Shown in pieces: positions 27,371 through 35,616 of a stretch of DNA of 64,000 nucleotides. Position numbers and translations under genes: made by a program. Source of the DNA: Pedobacter caeni (lineage in GTDB: Bacteria; Bacteroidota; Bacteroidia; Sphingobacteriales; Sphingobacteriaceae); the NCBI RefSeq assembly GCF_900129215.1, contig NZ_FQUQ01000006.1, positions 313,032 to 377,031 of the forward strand, read 5' to 3'. Position 1 is the stretch's first letter. Each line of letters begins with the position of its first letter. Below the pieces are notes generated by a model. That model worked only from the letters and a program-made list of their open reading frames with translations, made no database searches and was not told where the DNA came from.

Positions 27371-27533
27371 ATAAAGCAAAGTTATTGGGGCTGTCCAAAC
27401 CTCATGCTTGTGATGCTTTCCTTCATCCTCAATCTATTAGATCTTCCCCAGGGCTACGAAAAAAAGGATGATGAACATCATAAGAATTTACGGATGAGAG
27501 CGTAAAATATGAGCAAGGACGGCTCCATTCTAA

Positions 27534-27575
27534 ACAAAACAAAAGGCATCTGTTTCCAGATGCCTTTTGTTTTGT
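27534..27575. terminator. Strong bidirectional terminator (19-bp perfect stem)
   Basis: ACAAAACAAAAGGCATCTG (27534-27552) pairs perfectly over 19 bases with 27557-27575 around a four-base TTTC loop. T-rich runs lie at the base on both strands, so it can terminate both the rightward DUF4397 transcript and the leftward transcript of the gene whose stop codon begins at 27577. Confidence 0.88.
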
Positions 27576-27576
27576 G

Positions 27577-27882
27577 TTAAGATTCCATCTCATAAGGGTC
27601 CATTGGCTGCGTCAAAGCAACCTGATGTTCTTTAAATAAAGCTCTTGCACTTTTAGCTTTAACCTCGAAATTTGCCAATTCTCCTACTTCCAACCCAAAC
27701 AATACTTCCAGTATCCTGACGGTTTCATAAGGAATATCCTTATCATCACCCATCTGGAGTTTCCGGTAATTGTGAAAAGTGTTAATAGAAGCCCTGATGA
27801 TTCCAGGAATCAGCCTCTTAATCAGCTTATGCTGATTATAGGTCAGTTTGTCCATACATTCATTGATCTTATACTTGTCCAT
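27577..27882 (-). CDS. Small protein with HTH-like region (101 aa), unknown
   Basis: 101-residue soluble protein with no signal peptide. Residues about 20-75 (KRLIPGIIRASINTFHNYRK..., PYETVRILEVLFGLEVGELANFEV) have the helix pattern and the DIPYETVRILEVLFG ending of an XRE/Cro-like helix-turn-helix, with the 'LEVLF-[GD]-[LV]' piece that often closes such domains. It may be a small DNA-binding protein, but I cannot name a family. The stop codon is immediately next to a strong terminator and the reading frame is clean, supporting a real gene. Confidence 0.65.
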   Translation of the reverse strand: MDKYKINECMDKLTYNQHKLIKRLIPGIIRASINTFHNYRKLQMGDDKDIPYETVRILEVLFGLEVGELANFEVKAKSARALFKEHQVALTQPMDPYEMES

Positions 27883-28312
27883 AGTCCTGAATTAAGGTGA
27901 ACAGATCATTTTCAAGCTTCCGCTTTGTACTGGTACAGTTGCGTTCTTCCGCAAAAAATAAGCACTGTTTTGACATCATTGTTTTTTTATGGTTAATTAA
28001 ACATTCTGATTCAAAAACCACATTACGTCCCCACCCTACACTCAGCTTTCATCAGCTGTGTATAAGTTTGCCGGGCTCAGCAACACTCCATCGTACAAAA
28101 TTTAGGTAACCGTCCGGGCGAACGGAAGAGAAAGATTAAGACAGCATTTTGCCGCCCCTTGCAATTAACCCCCTCTTACCTCAAAACTAAGCAGTTATCT
28201 TTGAAAATGCAATAGGAAAATAAAATTTTAACAATTCCCCTAAAAGATTTGACATTGTCTATCTTTAAACTACAGCCAAAGCATAAAAGGCCTCATCAAT
28301 ACACATTTATCC
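27883..28312. other. Divergent intergenic region with candidate -7 elements
   Basis: 430 bases between divergent genes. A rightward TATCTTTG (28196-28203) and a leftward TAGTTTTG (28182-28189) both match TAnnTTTG, but each is only a six-base fixed match and neither has a clear -33 TTTG, so chance is possible. A 70-codon rightward ORF at 27897-28109 has no supporting feature and is judged spurious. No RNA gene is apparent. Confidence 0.4.
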
Positions 28313-28867
28313 ATGGAAAACAAAGAAATCAATCAGCTGATGTCTGATGAAAATGCCCACCTGAAAAAGTTACACCAGATCGTAAAAGATACCATTGAGG
28401 AAGAGCAGCTGATCGTAAATAACCTGCTGAACCCACCGGAGGAGATGATCAGCAAGGGGCAGAAGATCTCCGATAAAGTAGCCCGTTTCGGGGGAAGCTG
28501 GGTATTCATCATCTGGTTTTTAATTGTACTTGTGGTTTGGATTACCTACAACTCCTCTGCCGGTAGCAAAGCCGCTTTCGATCCTTATCCTTTTATCCTG
28601 ATGAACCTCATTCTTTCCTGCATTGCTGCACTACAGGCACCGATCATTATGATGAGTCAGAACAGACAGGAGGAAAAAGACCGGATGAGGGGAGAAAATG
28701 ATTACCTGATCAACCTGAAAGCAGAAATGGAGATCCGCAAACTCCATTTAAAAATGGATTTATTGCTGGAAGAACAGATCAAAACGATCTATGACACCCA
28801 ATCCAAACAATTTATCCTGCTGGAAGAGATCTGTGAGAAACTGAACAAACTCACAGATGCCCCTTAG
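28313..28867 (+). CDS. DUF1003 family membrane protein
   Basis: 184 residues with two transmembrane helices (WVFIIWFLIVLVVWITY at about 63-79 and FILMNLILSCIAALQAPIIMM at about 94-114) flanked by charged cytoplasmic tails. The sequence between (FGGSWVFI; DPYPFILMNLILS; QAPIIMMSQNRQ) is the DUF1003 signature. The C-terminal tail is a Lys/Glu/Leu-rich helix likely to form a coiled coil. Family members are often found with Mg/Co transport or stress genes but have no established function. Start ATG follows a reasonable spacing from an AT-rich leader. Confidence 0.88.
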   Translation: MENKEINQLMSDENAHLKKLHQIVKDTIEEEQLIVNNLLNPPEEMISKGQKISDKVARFGGSWVFIIWFLIVLVVWITYNSSAGSKAAFDPYPFILMNLILSCIAALQAPIIMMSQNRQEEKDRMRGENDYLINLKAEMEIRKLHLKMDLLLEEQIKTIYDTQSKQFILLEEICEKLNKLTDAP

Positions 28868-28988
28868 ATTTGTTTTTAAGGAATTGTCATACTGAACCAT
28901 CTATTGTTAATATAGAAATTTACTTTAAAATGAAATAAATATCCACCTTACAACTTATCATTGTCACTCCTCAAAAAGAAAAACCACA

Positions 28989-29924
28989 ATGGATAAAGGC
29001 TTACTACAGATGGGTGCTCAGGCATTAAGAAAAGCAGCACTAAGTGAAGATGCAAAAACATATATATTGGCTAATCCCGCCTTATTTCAACTTTTCAAGA
29101 AGGCTGCTGACAGATATATTGGAGGTGAAACCCTGGAAGAAACCATCGTTAAAATTAAGTCTTTTAATCACCTGAAGACTTCAATAGAGTTTATGGGCGA
29201 AAGCACCAGAACGGAGCAGGAATCAAATGAGTCCACTAAGGAATTCATCCATATTTGTGAACAAATCAGGTTGCAGCATTTAAATGCTACAGTATCTCTT
29301 GACTTATCCCATATCGGATTAGCGGTATCCAAAGAGCTCTGCTTAAACAATTTAAATGCCATTTGTAAAGAAGCTTCTCTATCAGATATTGAAATTATCA
29401 TAAGTGCAGAAGGAACTGAAAGGACGGACGATATCATTGATACTTATAAAAAAGCAATAAAAAATTACGATCATCTCGCAATAACGCTGCAAGCATATCT
29501 CTATAGGACGAAAGATGACTTTGCTGAGATCAGAAAAGAAACCGGAAGAATCAGAATTGTGAAAGGCGCATTTGAAACGGCCAATGGGCAGTCTATGCCC
29601 AGAGGTGAAAAACTTGACGATGCCTATTTAGGTTATATTGATCAACTGCTCGCAGAAAACCATAAGTGTTCAATTGCTACACATGACCCAAAAATACAAG
29701 CAAATGCGAAGTTATTAATACAGAACTATAAGTCTTCAAAAGAGATTTACGAATTTGAAAGTCTGTATGGCATTTGCAATGAACAACTTTTCTCGCTTAA
29801 GGATGAAGGCTATGAGACTAAACTGTATTTTGTTTATGGAAAAGAGTGGTACTTATATCTATGCAACAGGATAGCAGAATATCCAATGAATATATTTCAG
29901 GCTTTAAACGACATGATACAATAG
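28989..29924 (+). CDS. Proline dehydrogenase-like flavoprotein with altered substrate motif
   Basis: 311-residue soluble protein matching the short monofunctional PRODH (FAD-dependent TIM barrel) found in Firmicutes and Actinobacteria rather than the about 390-residue form usual in Bacteroidota. Landmarks: VSLDLSHIGLAVS, IIISAEGTERTDDIIDTY, ITLQAYLYRTKDD, RIVKGAFE, ATHDPK. PRODH oxidises L-proline to pyrroline-5-carboxylate. The C-terminal motif that grips the proline carboxylate (Y-x-x-R-R-x-x-E) reads Y290-L-C-N293-R294-I-A-E297, so the first Arg is Asn. Composition is more A+T-rich than neighbours, hinting at acquisition. It may use a different imino acid. No P5C dehydrogenase gene is adjacent. 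Confidence 0.78.
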   Translation: MDKGLLQMGAQALRKAALSEDAKTYILANPALFQLFKKAADRYIGGETLEETIVKIKSFNHLKTSIEFMGESTRTEQESNESTKEFIHICEQIRLQHLNATVSLDLSHIGLAVSKELCLNNLNAICKEASLSDIEIIISAEGTERTDDIIDTYKKAIKNYDHLAITLQAYLYRTKDDFAEIRKETGRIRIVKGAFETANGQSMPRGEKLDDAYLGYIDQLLAENHKCSIATHDPKIQANAKLLIQNYKSSKEIYEFESLYGICNEQLFSLKDEGYETKLYFVYGKEWYLYLCNRIAEYPMNIFQALNDMIQ

Positions 29925-29990
29925 GCTTTATAAATCAGTTCGGGCTTTGCAAAGCTATGCCGGGCTGGTCAGCTAAGGTAAAAGTTAATT

Positions 29991-31424
29991 TTATTCAGCA
30001 ACCTGTTTTAAGAAAGCCGCAGAAATAGCGGCATAGTCTTTATTAAAATGGTGGTCTCCGGCAATGGTGATCACCTTTAATCCATTTTTCACAAATTGAC
30101 TCCTGACGGCATTCCCCTCTCCTGTTCCAAAAATGGATACCTGATCTGTGGCTTTTATACGTTTAATTTCAGTGATGACATCATATTTCTCTTTAGCACT
30201 TCCAAAATTCAGGAGGTCGATCAGGTGAATCTCAAAGTCAGCACTTACATCCGGAGAAAGGGAAACCACCGCTTTCAGGTCTTTTCTCAATTCGGAAGGC
30301 AGCCGGTTGGCTACAAAGGGAACAATCGACGCCCCGAAAGAATAACCTGCCAGAATGAAGTCTTCTTTCCCCAATTCCTCCTTATAATGTGCTAAAGCCT
30401 TACTGATATCAAGGGTACTGCTTTCCGGGGTTTTGGCATTCCAGAAATATTTTTGTGCATCCAGACCAAGAACAGAAAGCCCTTTGGAAGCCAGCGACTC
30501 TGCCACAGACTGGTCAAATCCGGTCCAGCCTCCATCTCCGGAAATCATGAATACCATGGGCAGGTTGTTCTTTTTTGGAGAAGGCACCAGGATCAAAGGC
30601 ATGTTTCCTGTATAAGGTTTAACCTGTTCAGTATTACCCAACTGATGTGCTGCTAATTTCTGTTCGCTAAAGGTTGGGCTTGCGAGTATCTTTTGACAGG
30701 CAGTTTTTAGCTCCGGCTGCCAGTCTGCCGCATTTAAAAAGCCATGGCCAACATCAGGTAACGCGATCAGTTCGGTCATCGGCATCCCTTTCAGGAAAGT
30801 AGCAGTAGCGGCAAATGGACAGCTCAGGTCTTTTTCCCCGTTTAATACAATAAACGGTGCGGTCAGACTTTTTGTGCTTTCCAGGTAATAAGAAATTCCT
30901 TTTTTCAGCACATGCTGATTCAGCCCATTCCCCTTGCATAATGGTTTTTTAAGGTTGATATCCGGAGAGAAGCCCAGGGCAATACCACCCCTGAACGTAT
31001 TTGGAGGAGCCTGTACCAGCGTTCCGTAAATCAACACTGCCCCATAAGAATAACCCACCAAAACCGGCTTATGATAGTCTTTCAGCTTGTATTTTTTCTG
31101 AACGGTTAAACTCAGGTCTTCAAAATCTGCTGCCGGATACAGACAGGCTGCCGCAGATTTAGACAAAGCATAACCATAATGCCGGGCATCAATTCCCAGG
31201 ACCAGTGCTCCTTCAGCGGCCATATTTTTAGCCATCAGCACAACTGCATCTTTCCATCCCCCATCACCGGAAACAAAAAGAACTACCGAACCGGGGGTAT
31301 TTTCAGGATGATAAACCGTAATTCTGCCAAACTTCCCATAAGAAAAATGATCGGTCTGTTGCCTGGCAGATGCTGGCCGATAAATCAGCATCAGCAATAA
31401 GATTACCTTTATAAATTTTCTCAT
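29991..31424 (-). CDS. VirJ/AcvB-like double alpha/beta-hydrolase, exported
   Basis: 477 residues with signal peptide (ends near PASA, residue 20). The protein has two homologous alpha/beta-hydrolase halves. Both start with FVSGDGGW / MISGDGGW (residues 51-57 and 294-300) and both have a nucleophile elbow, GYSYG (Ser126) and GYSFG (Ser362); candidate catalytic His are His227 (DVGHGF) and GDHHF near 456. This is the bacterial virulence protein VirJ domain. In rhizobia and Agrobacterium the relatives AtvA/AcvB hydrolyse lysyl-phosphatidylglycerol and are encoded with its synthase LpiA. Here the gene begins three bases after the stop of an MprF/LpiA-type synthase gene, repeating that arrangement. 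Likely periplasmic. Confidence 0.88.
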   Translation of the reverse strand: MRKFIKVILLLMLIYRPASARQQTDHFSYGKFGRITVYHPENTPGSVVLFVSGDGGWKDAVVLMAKNMAAEGALVLGIDARHYGYALSKSAAACLYPAADFEDLSLTVQKKYKLKDYHKPVLVGYSYGAVLIYGTLVQAPPNTFRGGIALGFSPDINLKKPLCKGNGLNQHVLKKGISYYLESTKSLTAPFIVLNGEKDLSCPFAATATFLKGMPMTELIALPDVGHGFLNAADWQPELKTACQKILASPTFSEQKLAAHQLGNTEQVKPYTGNMPLILVPSPKKNNLPMVFMISGDGGWTGFDQSVAESLASKGLSVLGLDAQKYFWNAKTPESSTLDISKALAHYKEELGKEDFILAGYSFGASIVPFVANRLPSELRKDLKAVVSLSPDVSADFEIHLIDLLNFGSAKEKYDVITEIKRIKATDQVSIFGTGEGNAVRSQFVKNGLKVITIAGDHHFNKDYAAISAAFLKQVAE

Positions 31425-31427
31425 CTT

Positions 31428-34016
31428 CTAAGGTTTAATGACTTTGGTTAGCGCAACAGGAACCTGCAACAAGTCAAAATCATGGTCATAAATCAAATAC
31501 CGGTTGTGCCATTCCGGAGAAAACTTCTCCTTTGCCGCTCGTAAGCCTTTATAATGAGAGAATGACCTGATCTTTTCATAGGCGAATTTCATAGACCTTT
31601 CCGGAAAATTATGAGGGTCAATCAGGCCGGACATGGGCGCAAATCCCAGGTTGATGGCCGCATAGCCTTTTTCTTTCAGGTGCGTAAATAAAGCTACCAT
31701 AATAAAATCAATGATGCCGTTTGGCGCATCAGCCGTTTTCCGGATCAGATCATAGGTGCCTTCATTTTTCACATAGTCGGGAATGATGTTCAGGAAAGCA
31801 ACAATCTTTTCTTCTTCATTCTCCACGGTAATGATCGTCTGTTCCTTCAACTCTTCCCAGCTAAACATCCCCTGAGAGAAGACAATTTCGGCTCTTTCTG
31901 TATCTTCCAGCCATTCGTCTGAAACAGATTTAAGCTTTTGCAGCAGTCCGTCTTTAACCGGCGCTTCATATACCCGGCTCTGAAAGCCCTGATCAGCTAC
32001 TTTCTTTAAGGCATTGCGAATGGATTTTTTGCTGCCCCCCTCCAATGAAAAGCCCAGCAAATCTACCACTCCCTCCTGCCCGAGAAAAAGTTTTTTCTTT
32101 CCTGCAGCGATAAAATCTTCCAGGCTTTCTTCAGGAACCCGGTAATACAGGCTCTTCATTCCACTCTCAAAACAATAACGGTCAAAATCTTTGATCAGGT
32201 TCTTTCTTAGTACAGGATCACAAACCGGACATTCCAGCACTACCGCAAAGTTGCCAGCAATGCGATAAGCCACAAAACCTTCCAAATCCTCAGCCGTATA
32301 AATCAGCTTATCGCGATAAGTCTTAAAATAGTCTACCGCCGAGTTTCCGTATTTATCCAGTAACAGCTTTGCCTGGTAAAATTCTTCTTCTTCCGTACTG
32401 CTTTTCATCATGTATGGCCTGATGAGGGTATAGATTAAAAAAGCGATCGACAAAAAGCCGCTGATGTTAATCGAATACAGAAAACCTTTGGCAAAATGAT
32501 CCAGCGGTTCAAGGTCATCACTCCCTATGAGCACAAAATTTTCTAAAGTATAACGAATGGATTGTGACCAGCTGAAATCAATGCCAAAATGGTTCTTATC
32601 CAGAAAATAAAAGCCTAAAGTGCCATAAATCAGGATTCCTAAAATACTCAGTAAAGTCGTTTGAATCCCAAAAGACCTTAACCTGGAATTGTGTTTCACA
32701 TAATACTCTTTTCTGGAGCCGATCAGGATCAGGATGACCAATAGTGAGAAGATCGCCTCCTCATAGTCAATCGCTTTGGCGATGTGCCCGAATAAAGAAA
32801 AAAGACAAAGTGTTAAACCAAAATACCAGGCCATGCGTAAGCCTTTCAGCATAAATGCCGCGGTGACCAACAGAAATAATCCCACTACCAATACAAAATA
32901 ATTGGAGGCAGTAATCGCTTCCATAGGGATAAAATCCTTCAAAAACCTCAGCCGTTCATGAATTGCAGGAGTCAGTACCGACACCACATTGACCACCCCC
33001 AGCAATAAAAGGAATAAGGCAGGGACTACCCGCATCAACAGTTTATTGATCCGGAAAAGAAAACTTAATGCCCCCAGCGCCATAGGAATCCAGAATTCCA
33101 TAAAACGGTAAAGGAAGGTAATAGATACTGCTTCCGGGGCCGAATATCCCAGACGGGTAAGAATGAAGGTCATGGAAGCTTCCACCGCCCCCAAGCCCCT
33201 TAAAAAAGGCGAAATGATGAGGAATACCACTGCAACAATATAGCTGATGACGGCAATGATCCAGGAAGCGGGAATATTCAATGCCAGCATGGCAATATAA
33301 ATATGTACAATCCCCACGATTTCAATCAGACTGCTGTAAAGAAAGGTAGAAATGAAATGTTTACGTTCAATCTGGTTGCTTCTGAATTCAGCAGCATAGA
33401 CCTCAATTACCGGAATATATTTAACAATAAAACGGTAAAAACTACCTTTATGAATCACAGAACGGTACAGCAAGTAAATTCCGCCGATCAATAAAATGGC
33501 TGCAATCAACCCAAACCATTCCCCATAACCGATACTTCCCTGTAAAATCGCATAGATGAAAACAGGAATGGCAATCACCAGTACAGACAGGATCCCCACA
33601 AAGCCATAAATTGAAGAGGCAAAGTTGATCTGAGATTTACTCACGCCCTTCTGTTCTATCGCAGAGCTGAAAAAGGCCAGAGAAGAAACTCCTCCGGCAG
33701 GTAAGAATACACTAACGAAATTGCGTTTTAAATATAATATTGTTCCATCGGCAATGGAAATTTTACTGGATACCGCAGCAAATGAGGAACGGTACATCAT
33801 TCCATGGATAAAAACGTAAACCACGCTCAGTAAAATTCCGATCGACAACCAAAGCCATTGGGCAGTAACGAGTAATTCCTTTACCTGATGCAGCTCTCCA
33901 CGTTGCTGTTTAATGAACCATATGATGAGTCCTATGAAGAACAGGCTAAACACATAGCTGGATATAATTTTTCCGTTTTCCCGTAGGAATGGGACAAAGA
34001 ATTTAAATCGCTTCAT
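31428..34016 (-). CDS. mprF: MprF/LpiA-type phosphatidylglycerol aminoacyltransferase and flippase
   Basis: 862-residue inner-membrane protein. Residues 1-330 hold the flippase-type helices (LPAGGVSSLAFFSSAIEQKG, RGLGAVEASMTFILTRLGY are typical), more helices continue to about 545, and the C-terminal 300 residues form the cytoplasmic DUF2156/GNAT-like synthase domain (VAYRIAGNFAVVLECPVCDP, KSIRNALKKVADQGF, NGIIDFIMVALFTHLKEKGYAAINLGFAPMSG lies at about 740-770). It transfers Lys or Ala from aminoacyl-tRNA to phosphatidylglycerol and flips the product, lowering surface negative charge and raising resistance to cationic peptides and acid. Full length; co-transcribed with the VirJ/AcvB-like gene. 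Confidence 0.92.
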   Translation of the reverse strand: MKRFKFFVPFLRENGKIISSYVFSLFFIGLIIWFIKQQRGELHQVKELLVTAQWLWLSIGILLSVVYVFIHGMMYRSSFAAVSSKISIADGTILYLKRNFVSVFLPAGGVSSLAFFSSAIEQKGVSKSQINFASSIYGFVGILSVLVIAIPVFIYAILQGSIGYGEWFGLIAAILLIGGIYLLYRSVIHKGSFYRFIVKYIPVIEVYAAEFRSNQIERKHFISTFLYSSLIEIVGIVHIYIAMLALNIPASWIIAVISYIVAVVFLIISPFLRGLGAVEASMTFILTRLGYSAPEAVSITFLYRFMEFWIPMALGALSFLFRINKLLMRVVPALFLLLLGVVNVVSVLTPAIHERLRFLKDFIPMEAITASNYFVLVVGLFLLVTAAFMLKGLRMAWYFGLTLCLFSLFGHIAKAIDYEEAIFSLLVILILIGSRKEYYVKHNSRLRSFGIQTTLLSILGILIYGTLGFYFLDKNHFGIDFSWSQSIRYTLENFVLIGSDDLEPLDHFAKGFLYSINISGFLSIAFLIYTLIRPYMMKSSTEEEEFYQAKLLLDKYGNSAVDYFKTYRDKLIYTAEDLEGFVAYRIAGNFAVVLECPVCDPVLRKNLIKDFDRYCFESGMKSLYYRVPEESLEDFIAAGKKKLFLGQEGVVDLLGFSLEGGSKKSIRNALKKVADQGFQSRVYEAPVKDGLLQKLKSVSDEWLEDTERAEIVFSQGMFSWEELKEQTIITVENEEEKIVAFLNIIPDYVKNEGTYDLIRKTADAPNGIIDFIMVALFTHLKEKGYAAINLGFAPMSGLIDPHNFPERSMKFAYEKIRSFSHYKGLRAAKEKFSPEWHNRYLIYDHDFDLLQVPVALTKVIKP

Positions 34017-34103
34017 TTATTTTATAGGATAACCAGTACCTGATTTTAGATAAAGGTACGCCTTATCAAGATAAACTATATGAAGAAATCTTCATGTAAA
34101 TCC

Positions 34104-34553
34104 TTAAAAGGGAGCGCCTTCTATAAATTCGATCACTTCTCCGTTGGGACTGTAAACCAAAGCATTGTTGACGATGACCGGAGGATTCCCTAAAGAAAGG
34201 CGCATGGGTTCAATACAGGATTTTGCCCCTGCCTCCAGGCAGCGCTCATAAGCGGCTTTGGCATTTTCGACACTCATGGCCAGGTGTAGCAAAGCCCCGG
34301 TGCGGACTTCCTCTCCTTCTTTTACTGCAAGTCCTTCTCTGGGTGCATTGGCCTGTCCGTCAAAAATTTCTATAAAAGTATGGCCATCCGAAGATTTCAA
34401 CATTGCCGCCTGACGGATATTAAATTCCGGTAATGACCAGGTATGGCTGACCGAGAAATCCAGTGCTCCGGTATAGAACTTCAGGGTCTGATCAAAATCT
34501 CTGGCACGAATGGCCAGGTGGTGTATTCCTTTAATTTTAGTGCTGCTTGTCAT
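34104..34553 (-). CDS. VOC (glyoxalase/bleomycin-resistance fold) family protein
   Basis: 149 residues from ATG 34553 (an ATG at 34574 adds seven residues, but the family core begins at IKGIHHLAIRARD). Paired beta-alpha-beta-beta-beta modules: KGIHHLAIRARDFDQTLKFYTGAL and LLHLAMSVENAKAAYERCLEAG, with metal-ligand candidates His12 or 13 and a final Glu in PNGEVIEFIEG. The family covers glyoxalase I, dioxygenases and antibiotic-binding proteins; the substrate is unknown. It is divergently transcribed from an HxlR regulator gene with a palindrome between them, so it is the likely regulatory target. Confidence 0.85.
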   Translation of the reverse strand: MTSSTKIKGIHHLAIRARDFDQTLKFYTGALDFSVSHTWSLPEFNIRQAAMLKSSDGHTFIEIFDGQANAPREGLAVKEGEEVRTGALLHLAMSVENAKAAYERCLEAGAKSCIEPMRLSLGNPPVIVNNALVYSPNGEVIEFIEGAPF

Positions 34554-34605
34554 ATATCTGATATTTTTACCCAAATTTACAGCCTGCTTTGCGCAGAAGA
34601 CGATA

Positions 34606-34621
34606 CTTACAAAATTGTAAG
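34606..34621. promoter_or_regulatory. Palindromic operator between the VOC and HxlR genes
   Basis: CTTACAA-AA-TTGTAAG: two perfect 7-bp half-sites with a two-base centre. It ends three bases before the ATG of the HxlR-type regulator and 52 bases upstream of the VOC gene. HxlR-family regulators (for example QorR, YodB) bind palindromes of this type next to their own gene, so this is the probable autoregulatory and VOC-controlling site. Confidence 0.6.
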
Positions 34622-34624
34622 CAA

Positions 34625-34978
34625 ATGAGAAAAACCACTTCTACCAACTTCGAAAACGAACAGCAGCTCCACGAATGGTGTACTGCGGCATTTACCTTAT
34701 CGGTCATTAGCGGAAGATGGAAACTGACCATTCTGGTGAAATTACTGGATCAGGATTTGAAGTTTGGGGAGTTAAAACAAGCCATTCCGGGAATTACAGA
34801 AAGGGTACTGGCCTTACAGCTTAAAAACCTGGAACGGGATCAGCTCATTCTGAAAGTTGCCGATGAACCAAATGGACATTTATATCGTCTTTCTCCTACC
34901 GGCAGAAGTCTGGAAGGGGTCATCAATAGCCTGTCCGGCTGGGGGGCTGTACACCAACCTGTCCCAAGCGCAAAATGA
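34625..34978 (+). CDS. HxlR-family winged-helix transcriptional regulator
   Basis: 117 residues from ATG 34625. An ATG at 34589 would place the palindromic operator inside the coding sequence, so the downstream start is preferred. Signature elements: an N-terminal Cys19 just before the FTLSVISGRWKLTILVKLL helix, FGELKQAIPGITERVLALQLKNLERDQLI as the recognition and wing region, YRLSPTGRSL near the end. In HxlR relatives the N-terminal Cys senses quinones, diamide or other electrophiles; that residue is present. The gene overlaps the Crp-like gene by four bases. Confidence 0.9.
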   Translation: MRKTTSTNFENEQQLHEWCTAAFTLSVISGRWKLTILVKLLDQDLKFGELKQAIPGITERVLALQLKNLERDQLILKVADEPNGHLYRLSPTGRSLEGVINSLSGWGAVHQPVPSAK

Positions 34979-35556
34979 AAGATCCTTACCATAAAATATT
35001 AAACCTCTTCCCGGAGTACTCCGATGCAGAAGATACCGACAAAGCCCTTATAGAAAGGCTGTTTGAGCCTGTTGAGGTAAAAAAAGGAACGGTACTGGTA
35101 GCAGAAAATACCATTCCGAAATATTTATATTTTACAAATTCAGGATTTGTCAGGGTATATTATTACCATGATGGAGAAGCCATCACCTGTCACCTGAATT
35201 GCCCGAATGGATTCATCACTTCCTTTGGCAGCTTCATGACCGAAACAAGGTCGGCTGAAATCGTGGAATGTATTACCGCCTGTTCTTTACTCCGGATCAA
35301 TAAAAAAGACCTCGACCATTTATATGAACTGAGCCCGAAATGGGCAGAAGCAGGCCGGAAGATCTACGATCAGTCGATCATTTACAACGAGCAGCGCACA
35401 AGGGATATCCTGACACTTTCTGCAGATCAGCGGTATTTAAAATTGTTAAAAGAATCCCCGGAACTGATTCAGCAGGTTCCCCTTCAGATCATCGCCTCCT
35501 TTATTGGCATCAAACCGGAAAGTTTAAGCAGAATCAGGAGACAGCTCATTTCCTAA
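34975..35556 (+). CDS. Crp/Fnr-type transcriptional regulator
   Basis: 193 residues: an N-terminal cyclic-nucleotide-binding beta-roll (KGTVLVAENTIPKYLYFTNSGFVRVYY) and a C-terminal winged helix (ADQRYLKLLKESPELIQQVPLQIIASFIGIKPESLSRIRRQL is the HTH, residues about 145-190). It is the Bacteroidota Crp subgroup that often regulates neighbouring oxidoreductase genes. No Fe-S cluster Cys set is seen, so it is not an Fnr oxygen sensor. It is translationally coupled to the HxlR gene (4-base overlap) and lies 60 bases upstream of the SDR gene, a likely target. Confidence 0.88.
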   Translation: MKDPYHKILNLFPEYSDAEDTDKALIERLFEPVEVKKGTVLVAENTIPKYLYFTNSGFVRVYYYHDGEAITCHLNCPNGFITSFGSFMTETRSAEIVECITACSLLRINKKDLDHLYELSPKWAEAGRKIYDQSIIYNEQRTRDILTLSADQRYLKLLKESPELIQQVPLQIIASFIGIKPESLSRIRRQLIS

Positions 35557-35616
35557 CACAGGTTAGGTAGATTAGCAATCCGGCATCCGACCTTTGTTTT
35601 ATAAAAGATAAAACAA

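Noticed and set aside
27897..28109. Rightward 70-codon ORF in a 430-base gap
   Set aside because: No domain or signal; it lies in a region that should carry divergent promoters.
29944..29955. GCTTTGCAAAGC palindrome between two convergent genes
   Set aside because: A 12-bp palindrome with no loop and no T-tract is too weak to call a terminator and too short to call an operator.
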